A stretch of 64,000 nucleotides of DNA from assembly GCA_036874045.1 (NCBI GenBank), contig CM072340.1, positions 8,075,001 through 8,139,000 on the forward strand. The letters are read 5' to 3'. Under the pieces are notes generated by a model that was not told where the DNA came from, ran no database searches, and saw only the letters and a program-made list of their open reading frames with translations. Shown here piece after piece: positions 46,503-57,325 of this stretch. The number at the start of each line of letters is the position of its first letter. Position 1 is the stretch's first letter. Origin of the DNA: Cymodocea nodosa (Eukaryota > Streptophyta > Magnoliopsida > Alismatales > Cymodoceaceae). A program made the position numbers and the translations under genes.

Positions 46503-47543
46503 TGTTCAGGTTGCTTAGGTGGCACTAGAGAACTTGTATTGGTTCCTAGGCAACAACACTAAATAACTTGTATTTGCTAACTTCTATTTTTAGCTTAGTT
46601 AATTTATCTTTATGCTTATTAGTAATTCCTTTTTAGAAGTAAACAAACAACCTTTCACACAAATTAGATATTAATTCCAATTTGTATTTTAACTGCAAGT
46701 GCACAGTGTATATTGTATTTGTGTGCAAGTATAAGTCAATCCCATAGAGAATTGAGTAAGAATTGTGTACTGTTTTATTTTTTTTATAATATACTTAATG
46801 TGTTTAGTAATCCCTCCATTGAGTTACAGTTAACACAATAGACTAATCTCATGGACTTAAGTTAACTCTACGAGCCTATCTTTTCAGTTTAATACTGCTA
46901 TTTACAAAGGAATTTGGCCAACTATTGGGCGGTTCTACAGATTGTAAATAACATCAATTGAGCTCTTTAATGCTAGTGAATATTAGATTTATCATTAAGC
47001 AACACTAACATTCAAATATTTCAAACAGTAACCATTAAAATCTTTAAGTATTCGGAACAATCGATTTCAGTAAACTGTAATACTATTTTCTATTTTCTGA
47101 ATCAAACAAACGCAAAACGTTCACAATACTAACAATAATAACTTTAATCACAATGCAAAACAAACAATACAACACTTAAATACTAAATATAAACTAAGAT
47201 AAGTTGTTGTTTTTGGTATTTTTGTTTTGAGATGTTCATGAAAATGGGTGAAATGTAAAAATCTCTATTGACAGTAAATACATCCGTCACTACATGCTAC
47301 GCGATTACACCACTGAAAACTTAATCACTTACAATTCTACCTCCTCTCCCTATAGAATCGCGAGTTCAAAATTGCAAGATGATCTCCTCTTCAGGATACT
47401 GGCATCAACCCAAAACCAAGGCTAGAAGCTTTACGATCTCTTGAGATATGAGTCGGTGCTTGGTGAAAATGGCTTCCCTTCCCACGACGCGATCACTCCT
47501 CACAGTTATTGTTAGGCACCATGTTTGGCTCAGAATCGACTCG
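46503..47543 (-). repeat. GyB 5' LTR remnant, cut by GyC
   Basis: It matches 25768 to about 26815 of the GyB 3' LTR. It stops at CGACTCG where the GyC LTR starts. U3 and most of the promoter are missing here and would lie beyond GyC, outside the window. Confidence 0.88.
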
Positions 47544-48229
47544 TGTTTAGAATGAAAAAGTGCATATTATTAACGGTTAAATGATGGTTAATTGCATAAT
47601 ATTTAGCTTATCATATGAGAATTAAGCCATTATGTTATAATTGCACTATTATATGCTTTAATTAAAGAATCTACTTAATTTTGGGGAATTAATGTTAATT
47701 TAGTACATTTTTGAACTGTCGGTAAGTTGTAGGTAGTGAAATTCTTAAGTATCCAAATTTTTTGATATTTTGGACAGTTATGTTTAACATACCAAACATA
47801 TTTTGGATAGTTATGTTTAACAGATCGAACATGTCGGATAGTTATGTTTAAATTGCTGAATAGTTATGTTTTGAAAGAATATTTTATTATTTCCTGAAGT
47901 ACACGTGTCAAAACCATAATGCATGACTTAAGTGAAATTTCGATGAGTTATCTATAACTAACCGAAATTGCAGCTGGGCATCGGACAATTATATGTGTAA
48001 CTCTCTGAAATCTCTTTTTATTTATAAAATAGCTGAGGACACGTGTCACGTTCTAGCAAAGTGACTTAAGTGGATTTTCAGTGAGTTATCTCTAACTATC
48101 TGAAATGCATCTGAGCATCGGATAGTTAGCTCTGTAACTCTCCGAAATGTTTATTTTATGATTAAACTACTGTTGACACGTGTCGAGATCTAGTAGATTT
48201 ATTTAAGTTATATATTGGTGAGTTATCTG

Positions 48230-48397
48230 TAACTATCCGAAATGCATCTGAGCATCGAATAGTTAAATTTATAACTATCCGAAATGCATCTGAGCATCAG
48301 ATAGTTAAGTTTATAACTATCCGAAATGCATCTAGGCATCAGATAGTTAAGTTTGTAAGTATCCGAAATGCACCTAAGCATCGGATAGTTAAATTTA
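48230..48397 (+). repeat. 42-bp U3 hairpin array, four copies
   Basis: Units start at 48230, 48272, 48314 and 48356. Each has arms like TAACTATCCGA and a complementary CGGATAGTTA-type arm around a 13-14 nt loop. GyA has three units. Confidence 0.88.
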
Positions 48398-48623
48398 TGC
48401 ACGTGTTTTATAGTTAAATCAACGAAGAAATTTTGGTGAGTTATCTGTAACTCCATGGACTATTTATTTTCTAATATGCTACTGTAGCGGTTGCAGGAAC
48501 AGGCAGTTGGAAGAGAAAAACCACGCTTGCACGTAGCGCGCAGGGAGAAGAATTCATTGCCGTTGATATGAATGAAGGAAATCCAATTGACCATTCAAGT
48601 AGAAGTAGTTACTACTGAAGAAA

Positions 48624-48631
48624 TATAAAAG
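48624..48631 (+). promoter_or_regulatory. TATA box of the GyC 5' LTR
   Basis: TATAAAAG in the conserved AAATATAAAAGAAAAG context, downstream of the U3 hairpin array. It would be the core promoter for the genomic transcript. Confidence 0.65.
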
Positions 48632-49844
48632 AAAAGAAAAAGAAGAAAAGGGTGTGTGATCGATGGACGGCTAGTGTGTACAGAGGAGGAGCACCGAGCT
48701 TTCTGTAGGCAGTATCGGCAATTCTCCAAAATACCACACCAACTATCGTTACCACCACCATAATCACCAACCATCGGAGGTCTGTGAAGATACTTTCTTG
48801 ATGTCGGGTTGATTTCGAGCCAAACACAGTGCCTGACAACCACTATGAGGAGTGATTAGGTCGCGGGAAGGGAAGCCATTTTCACCAAGCGTCGACTCAT
48901 ATTTCAGGAGATCGTAAAGCTTTTAGCCTTGGCTTCGGGTTGATGCCTGTATGCTGAAGAGGAGATCATCTTGCAATTTTGGACTCACGATTCTATAGGG
49001 AGAGGAGACAGAATTGTAAGTGGTTTAATTTTTAGTGGTGTAATCGCGTTGCAAGTAGTGACAAAAGTATTTACTATTGAGTGAGATTACTTTACATTTC
49101 ACCTTTCGCCCATTTCCACGTTCATATTAAAACAAAAATACCAAAAACAATTTATCTTTGTTCGTATTTTGTATTTTAGTGTTGTATTGTTTGTGTTGTA
49201 TCGTGATTAATGTTATCTTCGTCAGTGTTGTGATTGTTTTATGTTTTTTTTAGTTTTATAGTTTACTGAAATTGGTTCATTTAAAAGACTTAAAGATTTT
49301 AATTGTTATTGTTTGAATTATCTGAATGTTAGTATTGCTTAATGACAAATTCAATGTTTACTAACATTAAAAAACTGAATTGATGTTATTTACAATCTGT
49401 GGAATCGCCCAATGGTTGGCCGAATTCCTTTGTAAATAGCAGTATTAAAAAGAAAAGGTAGGCTCGTGGAGTTAACTTAAGTCCACGAGGTTAGTCCGTT
49501 GAGTTAGCCATAACTCAACGAACTTTGTCCGTTGAGTTAACTGTAATTCAATGGAGAGCTTATTGAATATATAAATCTAATTGTTAACAAACGAACAGTT
49601 CTCAAGTTCTTCAGCAATTCCCTATGGGATCAACCTATACTTGCACACTGATACAATAGACATTGTGCACTTGTAGTTAAAGTACAAATTGGAATTAATA
49701 TCTAAATTGTATTAAAGGTTGTTTGTTTACTTCTAAAAGAAAAGAATAGGCATAAAGATAAATTAACTAAGTAAAAAAAAAAAAATAGAAGTAACAAATC
49801 CAAGTTTTTCTAGTGTAGTGCTAGGAAAACACAAACAAGTTTTA

Positions 49845-49860
49845 TGGCGCCGTTGCCAGG
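49845..49860 (+). other. GyC primer-binding site (tRNA-Asp)
   Basis: TGGCGCCGTTGCCAGG, complementary to the 3' end of plant tRNA-Asp (GGCAACGGCGCCA) with one mismatch towards its end. It is the best preserved PBS of the family and lies seven bases from the LTR. Confidence 0.9.
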
Positions 49861-49966
49861 TAATTGAATTGAATTGATTTTAATTGAATTGAATTAATAT
49901 AAGCAACTGTTAGAGCTGTTTCATTTTAATAGCCAGAGTTGTGTGTTTTCTTTTGTAATTGAGAAT

Positions 49967-52900
49967 ATGGCATATGCTTATGCTCAAAGATTTCTGAAAC
50001 TTGTATTTAGCATATGTGAATTTTGCAATTCTGAAGGACACGACATTTTTGACTGTTTGAAACTGAGACGTTTACAGATGGTTAGATCCCATGAACAATA
50101 AATAAATTATCCTCAGTATAATAGAGCCGAGTATGAGAATCTTATAGTTTACCCAACTGATGGTCAGTATAGAATGTGTAATATGTTGAGAGACATTGAA
50201 GTTTGTGATAGGTATGACAGACTGGAGCATAGTATAGAGAAAAATCTGGACAAATTAGAACACTTTATGTGTCAGCAACAAGAAGTCAACCAATTAAATT
50301 ATAAGGAAGCATATTCAGAACCTAAAAAGGATATAATTTACGAAACTGAAAAAACCATAATGAAAATTGATCAAAAATTGAATGCGATGAGATTAGATGA
50401 TCTGGAAAGAAAATTAAAAGCATTAGACGAATATACAATGAAAATACAAGTTATGGAACAGGACAATGAAAATTATAATGTTATAAATCTGCATGATTTG
50501 CAAAATATACAGCAAACAGAAAATCCTAATGCAAGAGAATTTAAAGAATGCACTTTAAAACTAAAAACAATTGAAGATCATAATCACGAAAATGATATAC
50601 AAAAACATCATGAGAGTAATGAAAATCTGGAAGATGTATTTGTAACATTAAGATCTAGAACTGATATACCACCAAGAACTCAAAATGAAAATGATATGAA
50701 GGTGGATAAGAGTAAAAATCAAAATGATAATGAAAATGTAATAGCTGAAAATCTAGAAATCATTGAAGAACAATCTGAATCTGCTAGTGAAGCTAAAAAT
50801 GATCAAATAAATCAACTAAAAGAAAAAGAATCTTTTAAATCACAATCTTTAGCACCCTATCCTGAAAGATTACAACAAACAATACCTGAAAAATAAGAAA
50901 AAATCAGAGAAATTTTTGAAAAAGTACAAGTTAACATTCCTTTGTTAGATCTATTGCAAAAAATGCCACCTTGTGCTAAATTTCTGAAGGATTGGTGTAC
51001 TAAGAAAAGAGAGCGAAAAGTTCTTAGAAAGGTCTTTTTAGCTGAGCAAAGTAGTTCCCTATTTCTGCCACAAATTCCTAAAAAGTTATCTGATCCTGGA
51101 ATCCCTGTTATATCATATACCATTGGAAATACCATTCTAGAAAGAACCTTAATAGACTTAGGTGCAGGTATAAATGTTATGCCAAGTGATATATTTGCAT
51201 CCTTAGGATTAGAAGGCTTAACTCCTACTAGTACGGTTATTCAATTAGCTGATAGAAGTATAAGATACCCTAGAGGAAAAATAGAGGATGTCTTAATTAA
51301 AATCAAGAATTTTATATATCCTATTGATATTGTAATTTTGGATTCCCAACAAATTAAGCATAAAAATAGTGATACATCTTTAATTTTGGGAATGCCATTT
51401 TTAGCAACATCAAGGGCTGTTATAAATTGTAAGACTGGAGTAATGAAGTTAGCATATGGTAATGAGGATACTCAATTAAATATTTTCAAACTAGAAAGGT
51501 TTGACGAGTTAGAAATGTCCATACATACCATAGACTTTTTAGAGGATGAAGGAGATATGTTACATGATGTGATTCAAGAAGAATTAAATAGGCAAATCAA
51601 TTCTAAAATTTTAGAAGAAAGTGAAAGAATAAATATAGGAGATTAGGAAGAAATTAATTTTGAAAATTATGATGTTCAATTAGGAGCTCTAGCTTCTAAT
51701 GGGCAACATTTAGAATTAAAACCTTTACCTCCTGAATTAACCTATATATTTCTGGTAGAAAAATGAACCTGTCCAATCATTATTGCTTTAGATTTAAAAG
51801 AGGATCAAATAGCTAAATTAAAAGATGTAATAAAAAGTTATAAATAAGCAATAGGATGGACTATGACTGATATAAAAGGGTTAAGTTCAACTTTATGCTG
51901 TCACCACATATATTTAGAAGAGAATGCTAAACCTGTTAGAATTCTTGAGAGGAGATTAAATCCAAACCTTAAAGAAGTAGTTAGGAAGGAAATAGTGAAA
52001 TGGTTACCAAGAAATGACATAATTTATCTGATTTCTGATAGCTCGTGGGTTAGTTTATTCCATATAGTTACCAAGAAATCAGGATTAACAGTTATTAGGA
52101 ATGAAAGTCAAGACTTGATACCTACTAGAATTCAATCAGGCTGGAGAGTATGTATAGACTATAGAAAGCTGAATGCTGTGACTAGGAAAGATCATTTTCC
52201 CTTACCTTTTATAGATCAAATGCTGGAAAGATTAGCAGGGCAAGAATATTTTTGTTTCCTAGACAGGTATTCAGGATATAATCAAATTCTAGTAGCATTA
52301 GAGGATCAAGAGAAAACAACTTTCACCTGTCCTAATGGAACTTATGCTTTTAAGAGAATGCCATTCAGATTATCCAATGCACCAGCTACCTTTCAAAGGT
52401 GTATGAAGGGCTTATTTATTGGAATGACTGAAGATTTTTTAGAAATATTTATGGATGATTTTACTGTATATGGTAACTCATATGAAGTCTGTTTAAAAAA
52501 TTTAGACCTAATATTAAAACGCTGTGTGGAAAAAAATTTGGTTTTAAATTGGGAATAATGTCACTTCATGGTTAAACAAAGAATAGTCTTAAGGCATGTT
52601 GTTTCTAAGAAATGGTTGAAAGTAGATAAAGCTAAAATAGAAGTAATTTCTAATCTACCAGAACCTAAATCAGTAAAAGATATTAGATCATTTCTAGGAC
52701 ATGTTGGTTTTTATCGAAGATTTATTAAAGACTTTAGCAAGATAACTAGACCTTTAACTAATCTATTAAAAGATGTTCCATTTAACTTTGATAAAAATTG
52801 CAAGGAAGCATTTTTTAGACTTAAGACTAGCTTAATTTCAACTCATATAATTCAAGCACCTGATTGGAACCATCCATTTGAATTAATGTGCGATGCTTCT

Positions 52901-54353
52901 GATTTTGCTGTAGGAGAAGTGTTAGGGCAAAAGATAGAAAAATCTCCTAGAGTGATTCATTATGCAAGCAAAACCTTAAATGATGCTCAAGTTAATTACA
53001 CAACTACTGAAAAAGAATTATTAGCTGTTGTGTTTGCTTTAGAGAAGTTTAGATCATATCTGATTGGAGCTAAAGTAATAGTATACACAGATCATTCAGC
53101 TCTAAAACATCTAATAAAGAAAAAAGAAACTAAACCTAGATTGATCCGATGGATATTATTATTACAAGAATTTGATTTAGAAATTAAAGATAAAAAAGGG
53201 TGTGAGAATGTAGTAGCAGATCATTTATCAAGATTACAAATAGAAAAATCAAATATTGAAATTAAGGATAATTTTCCTGATGAACAATTAATGACCATCA
53301 AAACAATACCTTGGTATGCAGACATAGTTAATTACTTAGTTATTGGTTTAATTACTAAGTTGTTTAAGATGTCAACAAATAGGAAGAATATCAAAGAGGA
53401 ATATGATGTCTCTTAATCCTATTGTTGAGGTTGAAATCTTTGATGTGTGGGGAATAGATTTTATGGGTCCATTTCCTATGTCTAATCAATTTAATTACAT
53501 ATTGTTGGGGGTGGATTATGTATCTAAATGGATAGAAGCTATTCTTACAAAAACTAATGATAACAAAATGGTAATACAATTTATAAGAACAAATATATTT
53601 GCCAGATTTTGAATACCTAAAGCTATTATTAGTGATAGAGGAACTCATTTCTGTAATAGAAGTTTTAAAGCCTTAATGAAGAAATATGGAGTAAACCACA
53701 AAATTGCAAAATCATATCATCCACAAACAAGTGGACAAGTAGAAAGTGCAAACAAACAAATTAAGTTAATCTTAGAAAAAGTAGTAAATCCTACTAGAAT
53801 AGATTGGGCTAATAGATTTATAGATGCACTTTAGGCTTATAGAATTGCTTATAAAACGAGCTTAGGTATGTCACCTTTTAGGCTAGTATATGGAAAAGGT
53901 TGTCATTTACTTGTTGAAATAGAACATAAAACTTATTGGGCATTAAAAACTTTGAACACTAATTTAAATCAAGCTGCTGAAAATAGAAAAATGCAATTAA
54001 TTGAATTAGAAGAATTTAGAAATGAAGCTTATTCGAAGACTGTAAGAGAAAAAAAGAAAATTAAATTCTAGCATGATAGAAAAATTATTCCGAAAAGCTT
54101 TGAAATAGGACAAGAAGTATATCTTTATATGGCTAGACTCTATAACCATCCAGGAAAATTAAGATCTAGATGGGCAGGACCTTACATAATTCGAAATATT
54201 TTTCCTTATGGAGCTATTGAAATTGAAAATCCTAAAAATCAAAATATATTTAAAATAAATGAACAAAGACTTAGACTTATTCTGAAAACACCAAAAAACT
54301 TCTTTGGAATTATAGAAGAAGTAAGAGTAGAGTACTACTCGAGCTTTACTTAG
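49967..54353 (+). pseudogene. GyC pol frame: NC zinc knuckle-PR-RT-RH-IN, with a deletion in integrase
   Basis: The ATG at 49967 begins MAYAYAQRFLK, followed at once by an intact CCHC knuckle, CEFCNSEGHDIFDC. One frame, with stops but no frameshift, then runs to 53416. Protease has DLGAGINVMP (near 51155). RT has FMDDFTVYGNSY (near 52450). RNase H has [13 protein letters not shown] (near 52890). Near 53350 about 260 bp present in GyD are missing, removing most of the HHCC finger and changing frame. The core continues with [17 protein letters not shown] and QVESANKQ. The tail GPYIIRNIFPYG ends at 54353. This copy shows most clearly that no capsid domain lies between PBS and knuckle. Confidence 0.88.
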
Positions 54354-54892
54354 TAAGAAATTAGTTTTTATGTTTATATATATAAAAAAAATATTAAAAA
54401 AAAATATAAAATATAAAAATCATTGCGGTTCAACCGATCGGGTCCATCGGTATGACCATAACATAAAAAATATGTTTATTAATTTTCAGAAAAAATATTG
54501 GTTTCACCGAAACATAGTATCGGTTCAATCGGAAAAAAAATTAGGTCTAACCGAAACATAGTATCGGTTAAAGCAGTAAAAAAATAGAAAAACTATTATT
54601 TGTAGTATTTTTATTATTATATCTGTTTGTATGGGGAGTCCGTTGAGTTACGCTTAACTCAACGAGCTTATTTCGTTGAGTCTTGAGTTAGTCAACGAGC
54701 TTATTCCGTTGAGTTAACTGTAACTCAACGGAGTACTGTAGCTAAGATCGCAAATAAAATACTAATAGTTGGTTCGGGAAATGACCCGATTACCCGCCTA
54801 AACTTAGGGCTTATTTAAACTAAACCCTAGGGTTTTCGGGGCATTATCCAGCAAATCATTTAGAATCTAGAACAGTAACATTTTGGACAAAA
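54354..54892 (+). other. GyC spacer between pol and the env-position ORF
   Basis: Noncoding. Two copies of ACCGAAACATAGTATCGGTT lie at 54506 and 54550, 44 bp apart. Three hairpins follow: CGTTGAGTTA/TAACTCAACG (54641-54664), CGTTGA/TCAACG (54674-54697) and the perfect 12-bp TCCGTTGAGTTA/TAACTCAACGGA with loop ACTG (54705-54732). A palindromic telobox AAACCCTAGGGTTT lies at 54822-54835. The last bases (about 54876-54892) look like filler at a deletion junction. Confidence 0.7.
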
Positions 54893-54895
54893 TAG

Positions 54896-56014
54896 ATTGG
54901 TAGTCAGGAGGAAGAAGAGAGAGCAGAGAATGAAGAAGAAGCTAAAAGAAGTCATTTGGACAAAAATAACTTCATAGATTCCATTGAAGAGCAAGAAACT
55001 CTTCAGCAATTTATGGAGAGAATTCAAGACAGAGTGGTGTGTTCTGCCAGCTCACCACCACAAGCAGAAACAGAAATTTAGGAATCTGTAGAAAATGTTC
55101 AAATGCAGCTTATAGAAGAGGAAGAGCAAGAACAAACCCCTTTAGAATAACAAAGTCACCTTCCTAACCCGATTGAAACAACAATTTTGAATGAAGTACA
55201 TTTTTATAGTTAGGAAGCTTATACCAAATACCAAGAAATAAGGGGTTACAACATTATTTACAGTAGACCAGTAAATTAGGATGGAATGCAAGAAATCAAA
55301 GATTTATTTGAATTCCAAGGTCTACTGCAATTCATTTCTCAAGAAAGAGGGCATGTAGTTTATGAGAATTTAGTGCCCTGTTTTTATGCAAATTTAGGAG
55401 AAAGAGAAGGAGGATTAATTTCAAACGTGGAGGAAGCTGATGTACAGATAACACCAGAGCTTCTCCATAACATTTTTGGTTTAAAGAATAAAGGAATAAA
55501 AATTTTGGAAGATACAACTACAGTCGAGTGGACAGAATAGCAAATTAAGGATTGTTTAGCTATCAATCCTAGTGTGCCTTTATTAAACAGATTGAAGCAT
55601 TTAAATGGTAAAGCACACATGGTAGCTAACATTCTAATTAAGACTGTCTATCAACGACAAGGCCATGACATAGAATTAAGTCAATTTGTCAAATGGGCCA
55701 CATATGCAGTTGTAAATAAGATTCAAATAAATTGGTTTATAGTTTTTATCTCCAAGCTGAGAATAGTGAAGAAGAAATTGTTTTATGGAGATTTGATTCC
55801 ACTACTGATGGTGGACTGTATCGATTTCACTAAATGGACATAAAAAAGGATCAGATCTAGAACCATTTCAGTGAAAGAATACAGAAATTTTGTAACTGCA
55901 GAATTAGCTGTACCTTCTAGAGGAATTACAGGAGCAGTAGAGAGGATTAATCAATTAGAGCTTCAATTAGAAAAACTCCAGAAGGAAGTAGATGAACTAA
56001 GGAATGGAGATTAA
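54896..56014 (+). pseudogene. env-position ORF of GyC, C-terminal half only
   Basis: The first ~1.1 kb of the ORF, including the ATG, is deleted relative to GyA (between about 693 and 1836). The remainder stays in one frame to TAA 56012-56014. It covers the end of the acidic region, the plant-transposon-type domain (DLFEFQGLLQFISQERGHVV) and the C-terminal coiled coil. Stops at 55148, 55211 and 55538 match GyA stops at 2076, 2139 and 2466, where GyB has Gln codons. It cannot be expressed as a full protein. Confidence 0.75.
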
Positions 56015-56442
56015 ATTGTATTGTTCATCTACTTGTATAAAATTGTATGTTGTACTTGTATTGTAAATTGATTCATATTAATGAATGTAAATTTTTCAGA
56101 TGCAATTTTCATACGTGTTTTGAATGTGAATGTTGAGTATTTTTGTTTTGATGATGTGCGCTAAATGAAAATAATCATATTTGCTCAATTACTATTGCTT
56201 GTGAAAAGAAATTAAAATCATCAATTAATACAGAAAAGGCTTACTAATATAAATACTTGTCTGTATTGGATCTGAAATTAATAACTAGTCGTTTCATTGC
56301 ATTAATTTCTCATTTAGCTAAACATTAAGTTAACGTGTGTTTTTATTGAAAAGCATGATATGTTTTAAAGTTATATCTTCTGTATCATGAACATTGTACG
56401 TTTAGACAACTCGTTAAGTTAGAGTTTTGTTTGTATAGAGGT

Positions 56443-57016
56443 CACGTGAGAACTTGTTAAGTTAGAGGCTTAAAGGTTAAAATAGGTCACGTGATAACTC
56501 GTTAAGTTAGTGAGTAAAAGAAGAGACGAACTCGTTAAGTTAGTGTTATACACGTGGTGAAATTATAAGTTACGAATGTTGTATTGTATCACGTGAGGTG
56601 CACATGTTTAACTCGTTAAGTTAACATAACTAAACGTGTTGAGTTGCTATATTGAACACTAAGGCAACGCGTTAGGTTAGCGTTATAAACTTAAGTTGTT
56701 ATTTTTGCACGTGGTAAAATTCTTATAATAAAAACATTTGTTTATTACTAAATCAGTGAGTTAAAGTTTTTTGGAGATTTACAGTCGTAACTATCTGAAA
56801 GGTAACTTAAGTCATGTTTTCAGGTATTGACATGTGTCTCACTAGTTTTATAATATAAAGAGTTTTTCGGTGACTTATATCCATAACTATCCGAAACTTA
56901 AACTGTTTTCGGTGAGTTATCGTTTAACCTTCCGAAAGAAAGATTAAGCTAGTTCGTTGAGTTAGCATAACACCACAGACATAGTTCGTTGAGTTAGCTA
57001 CAATACTTGTCACGTG
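56443..57016 (+). promoter_or_regulatory. cluster of six CACGTG boxes in the CoE U3
   Basis: CACGTG lies at 56443, 56488, 56551, 56590, 56708 and 57011. It alternates with AACTCGTTAAGTTAG-like motifs (near 56409, 56452, 56497, 56529, 56612 and 57030). CACGTG is the plant G-box core bound by bZIP and bHLH factors. A regulatory role here is inferred from density and position upstream of the TATA box. Confidence 0.5.
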
Positions 57017-57317
57017 AAATGGCACATGAGGAACTTGTTAAGTTAGAAACGTTAAGTTATATATATATATACTTGTGTTACTCGTTTAGCTAACATTAAA
57101 GTAACGACTTCTTATTACACTGATGAAAAATTTTTGGACGAGAAAGTTTATTTTGTAGGAAATTTTTCAGAGATCCAAGACTGTTGATTAAAGGAAATTC
57201 GAAATATAAACGTGGGTTGGAACGTGTGTGTTTCGATGAAGGAAAAAGAAAAGACGTGGAGAAGTGGAAAACTGGTAGTGATTAAACGTGGAGGATATGC
57301 ATGAAATGAAGATACAG

Positions 57318-57325
57318 TATAAAAG
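57318..57325 (+). promoter_or_regulatory. TATA box of the CoE 5' LTR
   Basis: TATAAAAG in the context ACAGTATAAAAGGCAT, downstream of the CACGTG cluster and about 570 bp before the LTR end. Confidence 0.65.

Larger units (their letters stand above)
25768..47543 (-). mobile_element. GyB: Ty3/gypsy Athila-like element with F-box and capsid cargo (contains CoF)
   Basis: Minus orientation. Its 3' LTR is 25768-27814 and its 5' LTR remnant 46503-47543. From the 5' side the order is PBS, NC-PR-RT-RH-IN, spacer, env-position ORF, spacer, capsid ORF, F-box gene, two PPT-like tracts and LTR. This is the most complete view of the family in the window. CoF sits about 40 bp upstream of the pol ATG. The 5' LTR is cut by GyC at 47543, so the far TSD is not seen. 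Confidence 0.88.
47544..49837 (+). repeat. GyC 5' LTR
   Basis: The 2294-bp LTR starts TGTTTAGAATG and ends ACACAAACA. U3 has CACGTG at 47902, 48040 and 48177, spaced 138 and 137 bp in higher-order repeats. A 42-bp hairpin array lies at 48230-48397 and a TATA box at 48624. U5 hairpins lie at about 49460-49555. The nearest relative here is the GyA LTR. Confidence 0.92.
47544..56126 (+). mobile_element. GyC: Ty3/gypsy Athila-like element, 3' part interrupted by CoE
   Basis: It has a 5' LTR at 47544-49837, a tRNA-Asp PBS, a pol frame, a spacer and the C-terminal half of the env-position ORF. Homology to GyA runs to about 56126, just past the env-position ORF, and then stops. Capsid ORF, F-box gene and 3' LTR are not seen; they would lie beyond CoE if present. 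The element carries two further deletions, one in integrase and one in the env-position ORF. Confidence 0.87.

Noticed and set aside
48230..48397. Regularly spaced repeats that could suggest a CRISPR array
   Set aside because: The 42-bp units have no unique spacers; the whole unit repeats. They lie in the U3 of a plant LTR.
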